DNA of 64,000 bases, from assembly GCA_902604355.1 (NCBI GenBank), contig CACKYN010000004.1, positions 1 through 64,000 of the forward strand. Direction: 5' to 3'. This document shows, in pieces, positions 51,772 to 61,768 of the stretch. The notes under the pieces are model-generated. The model ran no database searches. It had not been told where the DNA came from and worked only from the letters and a program-made list of their open reading frames with translations. Origin of the DNA: an uncultured Pelagibacteraceae bacterium (lineage in GTDB: Bacteria; Pseudomonadota; Alphaproteobacteria; Pelagibacterales; Pelagibacteraceae). How positions within the stretch are numbered: position 1 is the stretch's first letter; each line of letters starts with the position of its first letter. The translations under genes were made by a program, and so were the position numbers.

Positions 51772-53250
51772 ATGGATAATTTAATTTTAATGGTGGCTCC
51801 TTTGTTTAGTTCAAAGCTATTATTAGTTTTGTTATTTGGAACTTTATTTGGATTAGTTTTAGGAGTTCTGCCTGGTTTAGGACCTACGACAGGTGGTGCA
51901 TTAATATTACCTTTTACAATGACTTTAGATCCATTATCTGCAATTATTTTGTTAACATCTATATATTGCGCAGGAACATATGGAGGAGCAATCACTGCTG
52001 TACTTATAAATACACCCGGCACTCCAGCTGCGGCAGCAACATGTTTGGATGGATATCCTTTGGCTCAAAAAGGTGAGGCAGGTAGAGCTTTAGGTATGGC
52101 AACAGTTTCAAGTACAGTTGGTGGGATATTTAGTGTCATAGTTTTGGTTTTTTTCGCACCAATATTGGCAAATCTTGCGTATGAATTTGGTCAACCTGAA
52201 TATTTTGCATTAGCAATTTTCGGTTTAACTATGTTGGCTTCAATCGGGGATGGCAGTCCAATAAAAAATTTAATAGCAGGAGCTTTTGGAATTTTAATTT
52301 CAACAGTTGGAAAAGATTTTATGACATCAATAGATAGATTTACTTATGGTATAAATGAACTTTCAGTAGGTATAGGATTTATTCCAGTTGTTGTCGGTTT
52401 GTTTGCTATAAGCGAAATGTTAACCCAATCTACATTACTTGATCAAGTATTTAAGAGAGTAGCCCTAAAAGCTGTGAAACTTCCAACTAAAGATGACTAT
52501 AAAAAAACTTGGAAAACAATTCTTAGATCAAGTGGAATAGGATCATTTATAGGAGTATTACCAGCAGAGGGAGGAACTGTTGCTTCTTTAATTGGTTATT
52601 CAGAAGCAAAAAGATTTTCAAAAAATCCTGAAGAATTTGGAAAAGGATCTGTAGAAGGAATTGCAGGAGCAGAGGCAGCAAATAATGCTGCTACTGGGGG
52701 TGCCATGGTTCCTACATTAGCACTTGGTATCCCTGGAAGTGCAACCACAGCAGTCATATTAACAGGATTAATTATCCATGGAGTAAGACCAGGACCAGAT
52801 TTATTTAAGGAACAACCTGAATTTCTTTATGGAATTTTTGGTGCAATGTTAGTAGCTAATGTTTTATTTTTTATTTTTGGTTTCTTTGGTGCAAAAATTT
52901 TTGCAAGAATTACTCTTGTACCTAATAAAATTTTATGGCCAATGATATTTGCAGTATCAGTTTGTGGAACTTACTCACTAAGCCAATCAATAATTGATGT
53001 ATGGATAATGTTATTTTTTGGTGTGCTAGGTTTTTTTATGAGACGGTACGGTTTTTCAGTTGTTCCAGTTATTATTGGATTAATTTTAGGAGAACTCGTT
53101 GAAGGAACTTTGAGACAATCAATTGTAATATTTGATGGTAATTGGCTTATGTTTTTAACTAGACCCATTGCGTTAACATTCTTTATTTTATCTTTAATTG
53201 CACTTGCTTTTCCTTTAATAAGATCCAAAAAAAATAAAAAAATTATATGA
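51772..53250 (+). CDS. tctA: tripartite tricarboxylate transporter large membrane subunit
   Basis: LGVLPGLGPTTGGALILPFT, GTYGGAITAVLINTPGTPAAAATCLDGYPLA, VPTLALGIPGSATTAV. Confidence 0.95.
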   Translation: MDNLILMVAPLFSSKLLLVLLFGTLFGLVLGVLPGLGPTTGGALILPFTMTLDPLSAIILLTSIYCAGTYGGAITAVLINTPGTPAAAATCLDGYPLAQKGEAGRALGMATVSSTVGGIFSVIVLVFFAPILANLAYEFGQPEYFALAIFGLTMLASIGDGSPIKNLIAGAFGILISTVGKDFMTSIDRFTYGINELSVGIGFIPVVVGLFAISEMLTQSTLLDQVFKRVALKAVKLPTKDDYKKTWKTILRSSGIGSFIGVLPAEGGTVASLIGYSEAKRFSKNPEEFGKGSVEGIAGAEAANNAATGGAMVPTLALGIPGSATTAVILTGLIIHGVRPGPDLFKEQPEFLYGIFGAMLVANVLFFIFGFFGAKIFARITLVPNKILWPMIFAVSVCGTYSLSQSIIDVWIMLFFGVLGFFMRRYGFSVVPVIIGLILGELVEGTLRQSIVIFDGNWLMFLTRPIALTFFILSLIALAFPLIRSKKNKKII

Positions 53251-53996
53251 TACAATTTGATCTAAAAGGCAGAGTTGCTGTTGTTACAGGAGGAGCTCAA
53301 GGATTTGGTTTAGCAATTACAGAAAGATTTATACAGTCAGGAGCAAAAGTTGTTATTTGGGATATTGACGAAAGTGAAGCTAAAAAAGCTCTGGAAAAAA
53401 TAAACTCTAAAAACTTATCTTATCAAATAGTAGATGTCAGTGATTTCAAAAAGATTAATACAAGATTAACCGAAACTGAGAGCACACACGGAAAAATAGA
53501 TATTTTTGTAAATAACGCTGGTGTGGCAGGTATGAATACTACAGTTGCAGAATATCCAATAGAAGAGTGGAATAAAGTAATTAATTTAAATCTCAATGCA
53601 GTTTTTTATTGTTGTAAAGCAGTAGTTCCTTTTATGGAAAAAAATAATTATGGAAGAATAGTAAACATAGCGTCCATAGCTGGAAAAGAAGGTAATCCAA
53701 ATGCTAGCGCATACAGTACATCAAAAGCTGGGGTAATTGGTCTAACCAAATCACTTGGAAAAGAACTTGCTCAAAAAAATATAGCAGTAAACTGTGTTAC
53801 TCCTGCTGCTGCAAAAACAAGGATTTTTGATCAAATGACTGAAGAACATATCAATTATATGCTTTCAAAAATTCCAAGAAATAAGTTTGCAAAAGTTGAG
53901 GAATTAGCATCTTTAGTTACTTGGTTATCTAGTGAAGAAAATTCATTTTCAACAGCTGCTGTTTTTGATTTAAGTGGTGGCAGAGCTACATATTAG
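53247..53996 (+). CDS. short-chain dehydrogenase/reductase
   Basis: VTGGAQGFGLAI, NNAG, YSTSKAGVIGLTKSL. Confidence 0.94.
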   Translation: MIQFDLKGRVAVVTGGAQGFGLAITERFIQSGAKVVIWDIDESEAKKALEKINSKNLSYQIVDVSDFKKINTRLTETESTHGKIDIFVNNAGVAGMNTTVAEYPIEEWNKVINLNLNAVFYCCKAVVPFMEKNNYGRIVNIASIAGKEGNPNASAYSTSKAGVIGLTKSLGKELAQKNIAVNCVTPAAAKTRIFDQMTEEHINYMLSKIPRNKFAKVEELASLVTWLSSEENSFSTAAVFDLSGGRATY

Positions 53997-53998
53997 TT

Positions 53999-54901
53999 AT
54001 GCAAATAGGTATAGATGTTGGTGCTACAAAAATAGAAACTGTGGTCTTGGAACAAAATGGTCAAGAGAAACACAGATCCAGGACTGCATGTCCTAAAGAT
54101 TATTTATCAATAATTAAAGCTATTAAAGATATTAATCAAAAATTAGAAAAAGAATTTAAAATGGAATTACCTATAGGTGTATGTCACCCAGGAATTCATT
54201 CACCTCAAACAGGTTTAGTAAAAAATGCACCAAATTGTTACTGGCTTGAAAAAAAACCTTTTCAAAATGATTTACGTAAAGCACTTAGTAAAGAGGTTTT
54301 TTGTGAAAATGATGCAAATTGTTTTGCATTATCTGAAGCAATTGATGGATCGGGAAAAAATTACAAAATAGTATATGGTATTATTTTAGGTTCAGGAGCA
54401 GGAGGTGGACTTGTAATTGACAAACAAATCATCAGTGGTCCAAATGGAGTAGCAGGTGAGTGGGGGCATAACCAAATTCCATATTTTGCAGCAAAAAAAG
54501 AAAATTTTGACTCAAATAATGCTAGAGAGGCTGAGATTGAAAGTTTTATCTCTGGTTTGGGATTAGCTAAAAGATTTAATAAACTTTATGGAAAAAATTT
54601 AAAAACAAATGAGATTTTTGAATTAAATCGAAAACATGATTTAGACGCAGAAAGATTTATAGATGATTTTAAAGTAAATTTAGCTATGTCTCTTTCAAGT
54701 ATTATAAATATTTTAGATCCTGATGCTTTTATATTTGGTGGTGGAGTTTCAAATGAAATTGATTTTTTGAGTGAAGTAGAGTCTATGGTTAAGAAATTTG
54801 TTATAGGAAAAGAATACCAAGGTGTTTTTTTAAAACCGAAATTTGGTGATGCAAGCGGTGTTAGAGGTGCAGCTCGTCTTGGTAGAATCCTTAAAAATTG
54901 A
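53999..54901 (+). CDS. ROK family sugar kinase
   Basis: IGIDVGATKIETVVL, GIILGSGAGGGLVIDKQIISGPNGVAGEWGHN, FGGGVSNE. Confidence 0.92.
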   Translation: MQIGIDVGATKIETVVLEQNGQEKHRSRTACPKDYLSIIKAIKDINQKLEKEFKMELPIGVCHPGIHSPQTGLVKNAPNCYWLEKKPFQNDLRKALSKEVFCENDANCFALSEAIDGSGKNYKIVYGIILGSGAGGGLVIDKQIISGPNGVAGEWGHNQIPYFAAKKENFDSNNAREAEIESFISGLGLAKRFNKLYGKNLKTNEIFELNRKHDLDAERFIDDFKVNLAMSLSSIINILDPDAFIFGGGVSNEIDFLSEVESMVKKFVIGKEYQGVFLKPKFGDASGVRGAARLGRILKN

Positions 54902-55088
54902 ACTTTCAACCCCAAATTGAATTATAAAACAAGCATTACATTTTTTTATTTAAAGAACTTTTAAAAAATTGAAAATAAAAATATCAACTTTTGATTGTAA
55001 AATATTTTTAATTTACTTTATGCCCAAAATCTACCTATAGTCTCATTTTAAATAAAAACAATAAATAACAATAAAGGGAAGATAAGAT

Positions 55089-56345
55089 ATGAGAAAATTA
55101 TTAATCGCTTTAATTGCATTTGCATTCACATCTACTTCATCTTATGCAGGACCAAAAATTGAGGTTTTGCACTGGTGGACATCAGGTGGTGAGGCAGCTG
55201 CTTTAAAAGTTTTAAAAGACGATTTTGCTGCTAATGGTGGTGAGTGGCTAGACATGCCTGTAACAGGTGGTGGTGGAGACGCTGCTAATGTAGCGTTAAA
55301 AGCAAGAATTGTTGCTGGTGATCCTCCATCTGCATCTCAAATAAAAGGTCCTACAATTCAAGAGTATGACCAAGAGGGTGTAGTAGCACCATATAACATT
55401 GATCCAATTGCTCAATCAGAAGGTTGGGATAAGTTATTGGATCCAATGATTGCTGCAGTACATAAATGTAAAAATAACAGCGGACCATATTGCGCGGCTC
55501 CTGTAAATATCCACAGAATTGACTGGATGTGGGCAAATAAAGCTGTTTTTGATGCTAATGGTATTTCAGTTCCAACAACTTGGGATGAAGTTAATGCTGC
55601 TGCTGAAAAACTTAAAGCTGCGGGAATAATTCCATTTGCGCATGGTGGTCAAGCTTGGCAAGATGCTACAGTATTTGAAGCCGTTGCTATGGGTATTGGT
55701 GGAAATAACTACTATAAGAACTGCTATGTAGATCTGAAAGAAAGTTGTTTGAGAAGTGAGACTACAGTAAAAGTTTTTGACCAAATGAGAAAACTTCAAA
55801 GTTATACTGATGAAGGTAGTCCAGGAAGAGACTGGAACGTTGCTACTGGAATGGTAATTGAAGGAAAAGCAGGTTTTCAAATTATGGGTGACTGGGCTAA
55901 GGGAGAGTTTACTGCTGCTGGTAAAACACCCGGAGTAGATTACTATTGTTCTCCAACTCCTTCTAATAATGGTTACTTATACAATGTAGATAGCTTTATA
56001 TTCTATAAAACAAGTGATCCAGATAAACAAGAAGGTCAAAAATTGTTAGCAAAACTAATGATGGGTAAAAACTTCCAAAAAGTATTTAACCTATACAAAG
56101 GTTCTATTCCAGCTAGATTAGATGTTTCAATGGATGAGTTTGACAAATGTGCAAAAACTTCAAACGCGGATATTAAAACTGCAGGTGCTAGTGGTGGACT
56201 AGTTCCAAGTTTTGCTCATGGTATGGCACAAGGAAATACTATGAAAGCTGCTCTACAAGATATTATTACAGAACACTTTAATTCTAATATGTCTTCAGTA
56301 GATGCTGCAAACGCATTAGCTGACTCAGTTCTAGCTAATATGTAA
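55089..56345 (+). CDS. carbohydrate ABC transporter substrate-binding protein (CUT1)
   Basis: Signal peptide; VLHWWTSGGEAAALKVLKDDF; WANKAVFDANGISVPTTWDE. Confidence 0.92.
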   Translation: MRKLLIALIAFAFTSTSSYAGPKIEVLHWWTSGGEAAALKVLKDDFAANGGEWLDMPVTGGGGDAANVALKARIVAGDPPSASQIKGPTIQEYDQEGVVAPYNIDPIAQSEGWDKLLDPMIAAVHKCKNNSGPYCAAPVNIHRIDWMWANKAVFDANGISVPTTWDEVNAAAEKLKAAGIIPFAHGGQAWQDATVFEAVAMGIGGNNYYKNCYVDLKESCLRSETTVKVFDQMRKLQSYTDEGSPGRDWNVATGMVIEGKAGFQIMGDWAKGEFTAAGKTPGVDYYCSPTPSNNGYLYNVDSFIFYKTSDPDKQEGQKLLAKLMMGKNFQKVFNLYKGSIPARLDVSMDEFDKCAKTSNADIKTAGASGGLVPSFAHGMAQGNTMKAALQDIITEHFNSNMSSVDAANALADSVLANM

Positions 56346-56359
56346 TACATAAAAAATCT

Positions 56360-56392
56360 AAAGGCCACTTTTAACTAAGTGGCCTTTTTTTT
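56360..56392 (+). terminator. intrinsic terminator inside the CUT1 operon
   Basis: AAAGGCCACTT-TTAACT-AAGTGGCCTTT 11-bp stem plus T tract. Confidence 0.93.
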
Positions 56393-56411
56393 AATCAAAA
56401 AAATATTTACA

Positions 56412-57287
56412 ATGTTCAAGTGGTTAGAAAAAAATTTACCTAAAATCGTAATGGCTCCAGCAGTTGGGCTAATTGGTTGGTTTGTTTACGGTTTTGTGCT
56501 TTGGACTTTATATATATCTTTTACAAATTCAAAAATTTTACCAAAATATGAGTTGTGGGGTTTTGGACAATATGAAAAGTTATGGGCTTCTAGAAAATGG
56601 CTAATATCGGTAGATAACCTATTAGTTTTCACAGCTTTATTTTTAATTTTTTGCATTGTTATAGGAATAATTTTAGCAATTTTTTTAGATCAAAAAATTA
56701 GAGCTGAGGGTGTCTTAAGAACAATTTATTTATATCCAATGGCACTGTCATTTATTGTTACTGGAACTGCATGGAAATGGATTTTAAATCCAACTCTTGG
56801 AATACAGAAAATGTTTATTGATTGGGGATTTGAAAATTTCACTTTTGATTGGTTGGTCAATAGGGAAATGGCTATATACACAATTGTTATAGCAGGTGTA
56901 TGGCAATCTGCTGGTTTTGTAATGGCTTTATTTTTAGCTGGATTAAGATCAGTCGAGGATGAGATTGTAAAAGCTGCAAAAATAGACGGCGCTGGTTTAT
57001 TTACTGTTTATTGGAAAATATTACTGCCTATGATGAGACCTGTATTCTTTACAAGTTTTGTAATTTTAGTTCATATATCTATTAAAAGTTATGATCTTAT
57101 AGTTGCCTTAACACAAGGTGGACCAGGTATTTCAACCACAATGCCAGCTTTATTTATGACGCAAGCAGCATTTCATAAAAGTCAAGTAGGATTATCTGCA
57201 GCAAGTGCGATGATGATGTTTATGGCTGTAGCCGCTGTAATAATTCCTTATTTATATTCAGAACTGAGGAGAGAAAATGCAAGATAA
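56412..57287 (+). CDS. sugar ABC transporter permease (CUT1)
   Basis: Six TM helices, EAA loop VKAAKIDGAGLFTVYWKILLPMM; ATG 56412 preferred because the 56379 GTG lies inside the terminator stem. Confidence 0.92.
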   Translation: MFKWLEKNLPKIVMAPAVGLIGWFVYGFVLWTLYISFTNSKILPKYELWGFGQYEKLWASRKWLISVDNLLVFTALFLIFCIVIGIILAIFLDQKIRAEGVLRTIYLYPMALSFIVTGTAWKWILNPTLGIQKMFIDWGFENFTFDWLVNREMAIYTIVIAGVWQSAGFVMALFLAGLRSVEDEIVKAAKIDGAGLFTVYWKILLPMMRPVFFTSFVILVHISIKSYDLIVALTQGGPGISTTMPALFMTQAAFHKSQVGLSAASAMMMFMAVAAVIIPYLYSELRRENAR

Positions 57288-58182
57288 CTATCAATCATCT
57301 TCTTATAAAGAACTAGAACAAAAATCTAAATATACAAATATTTTTTTAAGGTGGTTTTTGTATTTTATTTTAATTCTTTTTGCCTCCTATTTTATTTTCC
57401 CTCTTTATGTAATGGTTGTTACTTCTCTTAAAACAATGGAAGAAATTCGACAAGGAACACTTTTAACTTGGCCTAGCTCATTAAATTTTGACTCATGGTT
57501 AGTTGCTTGGGGTGGAAGAGGTTACGGAGCAGGAGATACTTTTTTAAGACCCTATTTTTGGAATTCAATTAAGATGGTAGTGCCAGCAGTATTTTTTTCA
57601 ACATTCATAGGAGCAATGACGGGTTATGTTTTAACTAAATGGAGATTTAAAGGAGATCAGTGGGTTTTTCTATTTTTATTATTTGGATGTTTTATTCCTT
57701 TCCAAGCAATATTACTTCCTATGGCTAGAACTCTGGGAACTTTAGGAATATCAAATTCAGTTGTAGGGCTTGTATTAGTTCATACAGTTTACGGAATTCC
57801 ATTTACTACCTTATTTTTTAGAAATTATTATATTTCAGTACCTACTGAATTAGTGAAAGCTGCAAGAATAGACGGGGCAGGTTTTTTTAAAATATTTTTT
57901 AAAATTTTACTTCCTATTTCAGCACCAATAATAGTTGTAACTGTTATTTGGCAATTTACCCAAATCTGGAATGACTTTTTGTTTGGATCAACTTTTTCAT
58001 TTGGAGAGGCAGCACCAATTCAGGTTGCTTTAAATAATATGGTTTTATCAAGCACAAGTGTTAAAGAGTATAACGTCGATATGGCCTCAGCAATTATCGC
58101 TGGAATACCAACACTTATTGTATACGTTTTAGCAGGAAAATATTTTATTAGAGGATTAACTTCAGGAGCCGTGAAAGGATAA
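57277..58182 (+). CDS. carbohydrate ABC transporter permease (CUT1)
   Basis: EAA loop VKAARIDGAGFFKIFFKILLPIS; six TM helices. Confidence 0.93.
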   Translation: MQDNYQSSSYKELEQKSKYTNIFLRWFLYFILILFASYFIFPLYVMVVTSLKTMEEIRQGTLLTWPSSLNFDSWLVAWGGRGYGAGDTFLRPYFWNSIKMVVPAVFFSTFIGAMTGYVLTKWRFKGDQWVFLFLLFGCFIPFQAILLPMARTLGTLGISNSVVGLVLVHTVYGIPFTTLFFRNYYISVPTELVKAARIDGAGFFKIFFKILLPISAPIIVVTVIWQFTQIWNDFLFGSTFSFGEAAPIQVALNNMVLSSTSVKEYNVDMASAIIAGIPTLIVYVLAGKYFIRGLTSGAVKG

Positions 58183-58184
58183 GC

Positions 58185-59279
58185 ATGAAAACTTTAAAAA
58201 TTGAGGAACTATCAAAAAACTTTGGAACGACTGAGGTATTGAGAAAAATTAATTTAGAAATTGATGAGGGAAATTTTTTAGTTCTATTGGGACCCTCTGG
58301 ATGTGGAAAGTCAACTTTATTAAATATTATTGCGGGACTTGAAACAATTAATGAGGGAAATGTTTTTATAGATGATTATAATGTTAGTAAAGTAGAGCCA
58401 AAAGATAGAAATATTGCAATGGTATTTCAATCTTATGCACTCTATCCATCCATGAATGTAAAAGAAAATATGGTTTTTGGTCTTAAGCAAGCCAAAACAT
58501 CAAAAGAAAAAATTGAAGAACAATTGGAAAAAGTTTCAACATTTTTACAGGTAGATAAATTATTAGAAAGAAAACCATCTCAGTTATCTGGAGGTCAAAG
58601 GCAGAGAGTTGCTATTGGTAGAGCTTTAGTAAGAGAGCCAAGAATTTTTTTATTTGATGAACCATTATCAAATTTAGATGCAAAATTAAGAGTAGAAATG
58701 AGAAGAGAAATAAAAAAACTTCACCAACAATTAAAAACTACTGTAGTCTATGTAACTCACGACCAGACAGAGGCAATGAGTTTAGGAACAAAAATTGCCA
58801 TAATGAATCACGGAGTAATTCAACAAAATGATACTCCAGAAAATATATATAATAAACCTAGTAATACTTTTGTAGCAGATTTTATTGGATCACCATCGAT
58901 GAATTTAATCAAAGGCAAATTAATTGAAAATTCAAATAATATTTCATTTATTGCTGATGGATCAACTTTAGAAGTTCCAATTAATAATTATGACTTTATA
59001 GAAAAGTCAGATTTAAATAACAAAGAAATATATTTTGGAATTAGACCAGAGCATATTTATTTTAAAAAATTAAATGAGGAAGACTTTGATATTAATTTAC
59101 GAGCTGATTTAAGTGAGTATATTGGTCATGAACAAATAGTCACATTAGACTATTCAAATCAAGAAATTCTAGCAAAATTCCCATCTACAATTAAGATTGA
59201 ACTTGAAAAAGAAATGAAATTATATTTTGATTTAAAACATACATCTTTATTTGATTTTAAGACAAAGGAAAGACTTTAA
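58185..59279 (+). CDS. sugar ABC transporter ATP-binding protein (UgpC/MalK type)
   Basis: GPSGCGKSTLLNIIAGLE, LSGGQRQRVAIGRALVREP, LFDEPLSNLDAKLR, TOBE-like C-terminus. Confidence 0.95.
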   Translation: MKTLKIEELSKNFGTTEVLRKINLEIDEGNFLVLLGPSGCGKSTLLNIIAGLETINEGNVFIDDYNVSKVEPKDRNIAMVFQSYALYPSMNVKENMVFGLKQAKTSKEKIEEQLEKVSTFLQVDKLLERKPSQLSGGQRQRVAIGRALVREPRIFLFDEPLSNLDAKLRVEMRREIKKLHQQLKTTVVYVTHDQTEAMSLGTKIAIMNHGVIQQNDTPENIYNKPSNTFVADFIGSPSMNLIKGKLIENSNNISFIADGSTLEVPINNYDFIEKSDLNNKEIYFGIRPEHIYFKKLNEEDFDINLRADLSEYIGHEQIVTLDYSNQEILAKFPSTIKIELEKEMKLYFDLKHTSLFDFKTKERL

Positions 59280-59281
59280 TT

Positions 59282-60043
59282 ATGAAGGTAACATACTCAG
59301 ATTTAAAAAATAAAAGAGTATTTATTTCTGGAGGTGGTTCTGGAATTGGAGCTACTATTGTTGAATATTTTTGTGAACAAAAAAGTGAAGTTTACTTCAT
59401 AGACATTGATATTAAATCATCTAATAAATTAATTAAAAAGATAAAAAAAAAGGGTTTCAGAGTTCCTAAATTCATTGAATGTAATATTTTGGATGTTAAA
59501 AAATTACAAAATATTATTAAAGATATCATTTCCAAAAAAGGTGCAATTCATTGTTTAATTAATAGTGCTGCAAATGATGATAGGCACACTACAGAACAAG
59601 TTGATGAGAAGTATTGGGAAAATAGAATGGGGATTAATTTAAAACATTATTTTTTTGCTGCACAAGCAGTTGTAAAAGGTATGAAAAAAATCAAATCAGG
59701 ATCTATTGTTAATCTGAGTTCAGTATCATGGGTATTAGGAGAAGGGGATAAAGTTGTTTATGAAACGGCAAAATCAGCTGTGGTCGGTTTAACTAGATCT
59801 TTCGCTCAAGAATTTGGAAAATACAATATTAGAACTAATTCTGTCATACCAGGCTCAATTGCCACAGAGAGACAGATAAAGCACTGGCTTACACCTAAAT
59901 ACAAAAAACTTATATTAGATAGTCAGGCAATTAAAAGACAACTTAAACCAGATGATGTAGCTAGCTTGGTATTATTTTTATCATCAGATCAGTCTTCAGG
60001 GTGCACAAAGCAAAGTTTTGTTGTTGATGGTGGAATAACTTAA
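59282..60043 (+). CDS. short-chain dehydrogenase/reductase
   Basis: ISGGGSGIGATIVEYF, YETAKSAVVGLTRSFAQE, VVDGGI. Confidence 0.93.
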   Translation: MKVTYSDLKNKRVFISGGGSGIGATIVEYFCEQKSEVYFIDIDIKSSNKLIKKIKKKGFRVPKFIECNILDVKKLQNIIKDIISKKGAIHCLINSAANDDRHTTEQVDEKYWENRMGINLKHYFFAAQAVVKGMKKIKSGSIVNLSSVSWVLGEGDKVVYETAKSAVVGLTRSFAQEFGKYNIRTNSVIPGSIATERQIKHWLTPKYKKLILDSQAIKRQLKPDDVASLVLFLSSDQSSGCTKQSFVVDGGIT

Positions 60044-60087
60044 TTCTAAGTAAAAAATAATTTTTATTAATTTATAAGAAATAAAAC

Positions 60088-61152
60088 TTAAAGATTTGAT
60101 AAAATAGATTTAGAACATTCAATAGTATTGCTTTCACCACCCAAATCTTTAGTTCTATTTTTTTCATTTTTTAAGGATTTTTCAATGGCTGTTACAATTG
60201 AATTCGCAGCTTCTTTTTCCCCCAAATAATCTAACATCATTGCACCAGACCAAATCTGTCCAACCGGATTAGCAACTCCTTTTCCAGCTATATCAGGTGC
60301 AGAACCATGTACTGGCTCAAACAATGACGGGTATTTATTTTCTGGATTAATATTACCTGATGGAGCAATTCCAATAGTTCCAGTGCAAGCTGGTCCCAGA
60401 TCAGATAAAATATCTCCAAATAAGTTTGATGCCACAACTACATCAAACCATTCAGGGTTTAAAACAAATCTTGCTACCAAAATATCAATGTGAAATTGAT
60501 CAGTGTTAATTTCAGGATAATTTTTTTTCATTTTTTCAAAACGTTCATCCCAGAATGGCATGGTGATCGAAATACCATTTGACTTCGTTGCATTTGTTAA
60601 TTTTTTTCTTTTTCTTATTTTTGCTAATTCAAAAGCAAATTTTTGAACTCTATCAATTCCATGAGCTGACATAATTGTTTCTTGAATGGCTATTTCACGA
60701 TCTGTATTTTTGTACATTCTTCCACCAACAGATGAATATTCTCCTTCAGTGTTTTCCCTAACAATCATCATGTCAATATCTCCAGGTTTTTTATTAGCTA
60801 ATGGTGAATTTACACCTGGGAAAAGCTTAACTGGTCTAAGATTTATATATTGATCAAACTCTCTTCTGAACTGGAGGAGAGATCCCCATAAAGAAATATG
60901 ATCAGGCAACTGATCTGGCATTCCCACTGCACCGAAAAATATTGCATCATGTTTAATCAGAGTATCTTTCCAATCATCAGGAAGCATTTTTCCGTGCTTT
61001 TCATAATAATCACACGATGCAAAATCGTATTCTGTAAAGTTTATTTTAAATTGGTGTTTTAAGGCTACATCTTTAAGTACTTTAATTCCTTCTGGCACCA
61101 CTTCTTTTCCAATCCCGTCTCCAGGAATAGCTGCAATATTATATTCTTTCAT
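60088..61152 (-). CDS. tartrate dehydrogenase/D-malate dehydrogenase family (isopropylmalate dehydrogenase-like)
   Basis: AIPGDGIGKEVVPEGIKVL, IVRENTEGEYSSVGGRMY, SNLFGDILSDLG, PVHGSAPDIAGKGVANP. Confidence 0.92.
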   Translation of the reverse strand: MKEYNIAAIPGDGIGKEVVPEGIKVLKDVALKHQFKINFTEYDFASCDYYEKHGKMLPDDWKDTLIKHDAIFFGAVGMPDQLPDHISLWGSLLQFRREFDQYINLRPVKLFPGVNSPLANKKPGDIDMMIVRENTEGEYSSVGGRMYKNTDREIAIQETIMSAHGIDRVQKFAFELAKIRKRKKLTNATKSNGISITMPFWDERFEKMKKNYPEINTDQFHIDILVARFVLNPEWFDVVVASNLFGDILSDLGPACTGTIGIAPSGNINPENKYPSLFEPVHGSAPDIAGKGVANPVGQIWSGAMMLDYLGEKEAANSIVTAIEKSLKNEKNRTKDLGGESNTIECSKSILSNL

Positions 61153-61255
61153 AAATGATAGATATACTTCAAAAACTCACAAATGCCATTGTTAAATAAT
61201 CTTTAAACTTTTAAACATTCATTGTTTTGCCAAATTTTATTTGTTAATTTTACTT

Positions 61256-61765
61256 ATGAAAAAGTTAGTTCTTACAATTTTACTAAGCATTTTTTTTTCT
61301 GTTAACTCAAATGCCGCATGCGATGATCCATTAACTGAAGGTGTAGATTATTCTAATTGTAGATTTTCTGATGCACAAGATTTACAAGGAAGTTATTTCC
61401 CAAATTCTAATTTGTCTTTTGCAAGTTTTATTCAGGTAAATTTAGACAAAAGCATAATGATGAACTCCAATTTATCATTTGGAACATTTCCCGAGTCTAC
61501 ATTTGTAAGAGCTAATCTGTATGAAACAGTTTCTATAGGTGCCAATTTTGAAAAAACAAATTTCACTGGTGCCAATCTAACAAGAGTGGATTTTATGGGG
61601 GCAACTTTAATTGAAGCTAATTTTCAGAACTCAAATTTAATGGAGTCAAACTTTACCTCTTCAAATATAACTAATGCTAATTTTGATGGTGCTAATTTAA
61701 TTGGTGCAACTTGGACTAATGGACAAACATGTGGTCCAGAGTCAATTGGAACCTGCAATCAATAG
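61256..61765 (+). CDS. secreted pentapeptide-repeat protein
   Basis: Signal peptide MKKLVLTILLSIFFSVNSNAA then tandem A(N/D)(L/F)xx: ANFEKTNFTGANLTRVDFMGATLIEANFQNSNL. Confidence 0.85.
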   Translation: MKKLVLTILLSIFFSVNSNAACDDPLTEGVDYSNCRFSDAQDLQGSYFPNSNLSFASFIQVNLDKSIMMNSNLSFGTFPESTFVRANLYETVSIGANFEKTNFTGANLTRVDFMGATLIEANFQNSNLMESNFTSSNITNANFDGANLIGATWTNGQTCGPESIGTCNQ

Positions 61766-61768
61766 TCA

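Noticed and set aside
54586-54915. 109-aa minus-strand ORF opposite the ROK kinase
   Set aside because: Shadow ORF, no supporting motif.
60044-60087. Possible bidirectional terminator AAAAATAATTTTTATT between the SDR and TDH genes
   Set aside because: Pure A/T pairing only, indistinguishable from background in this AT-rich sequence.
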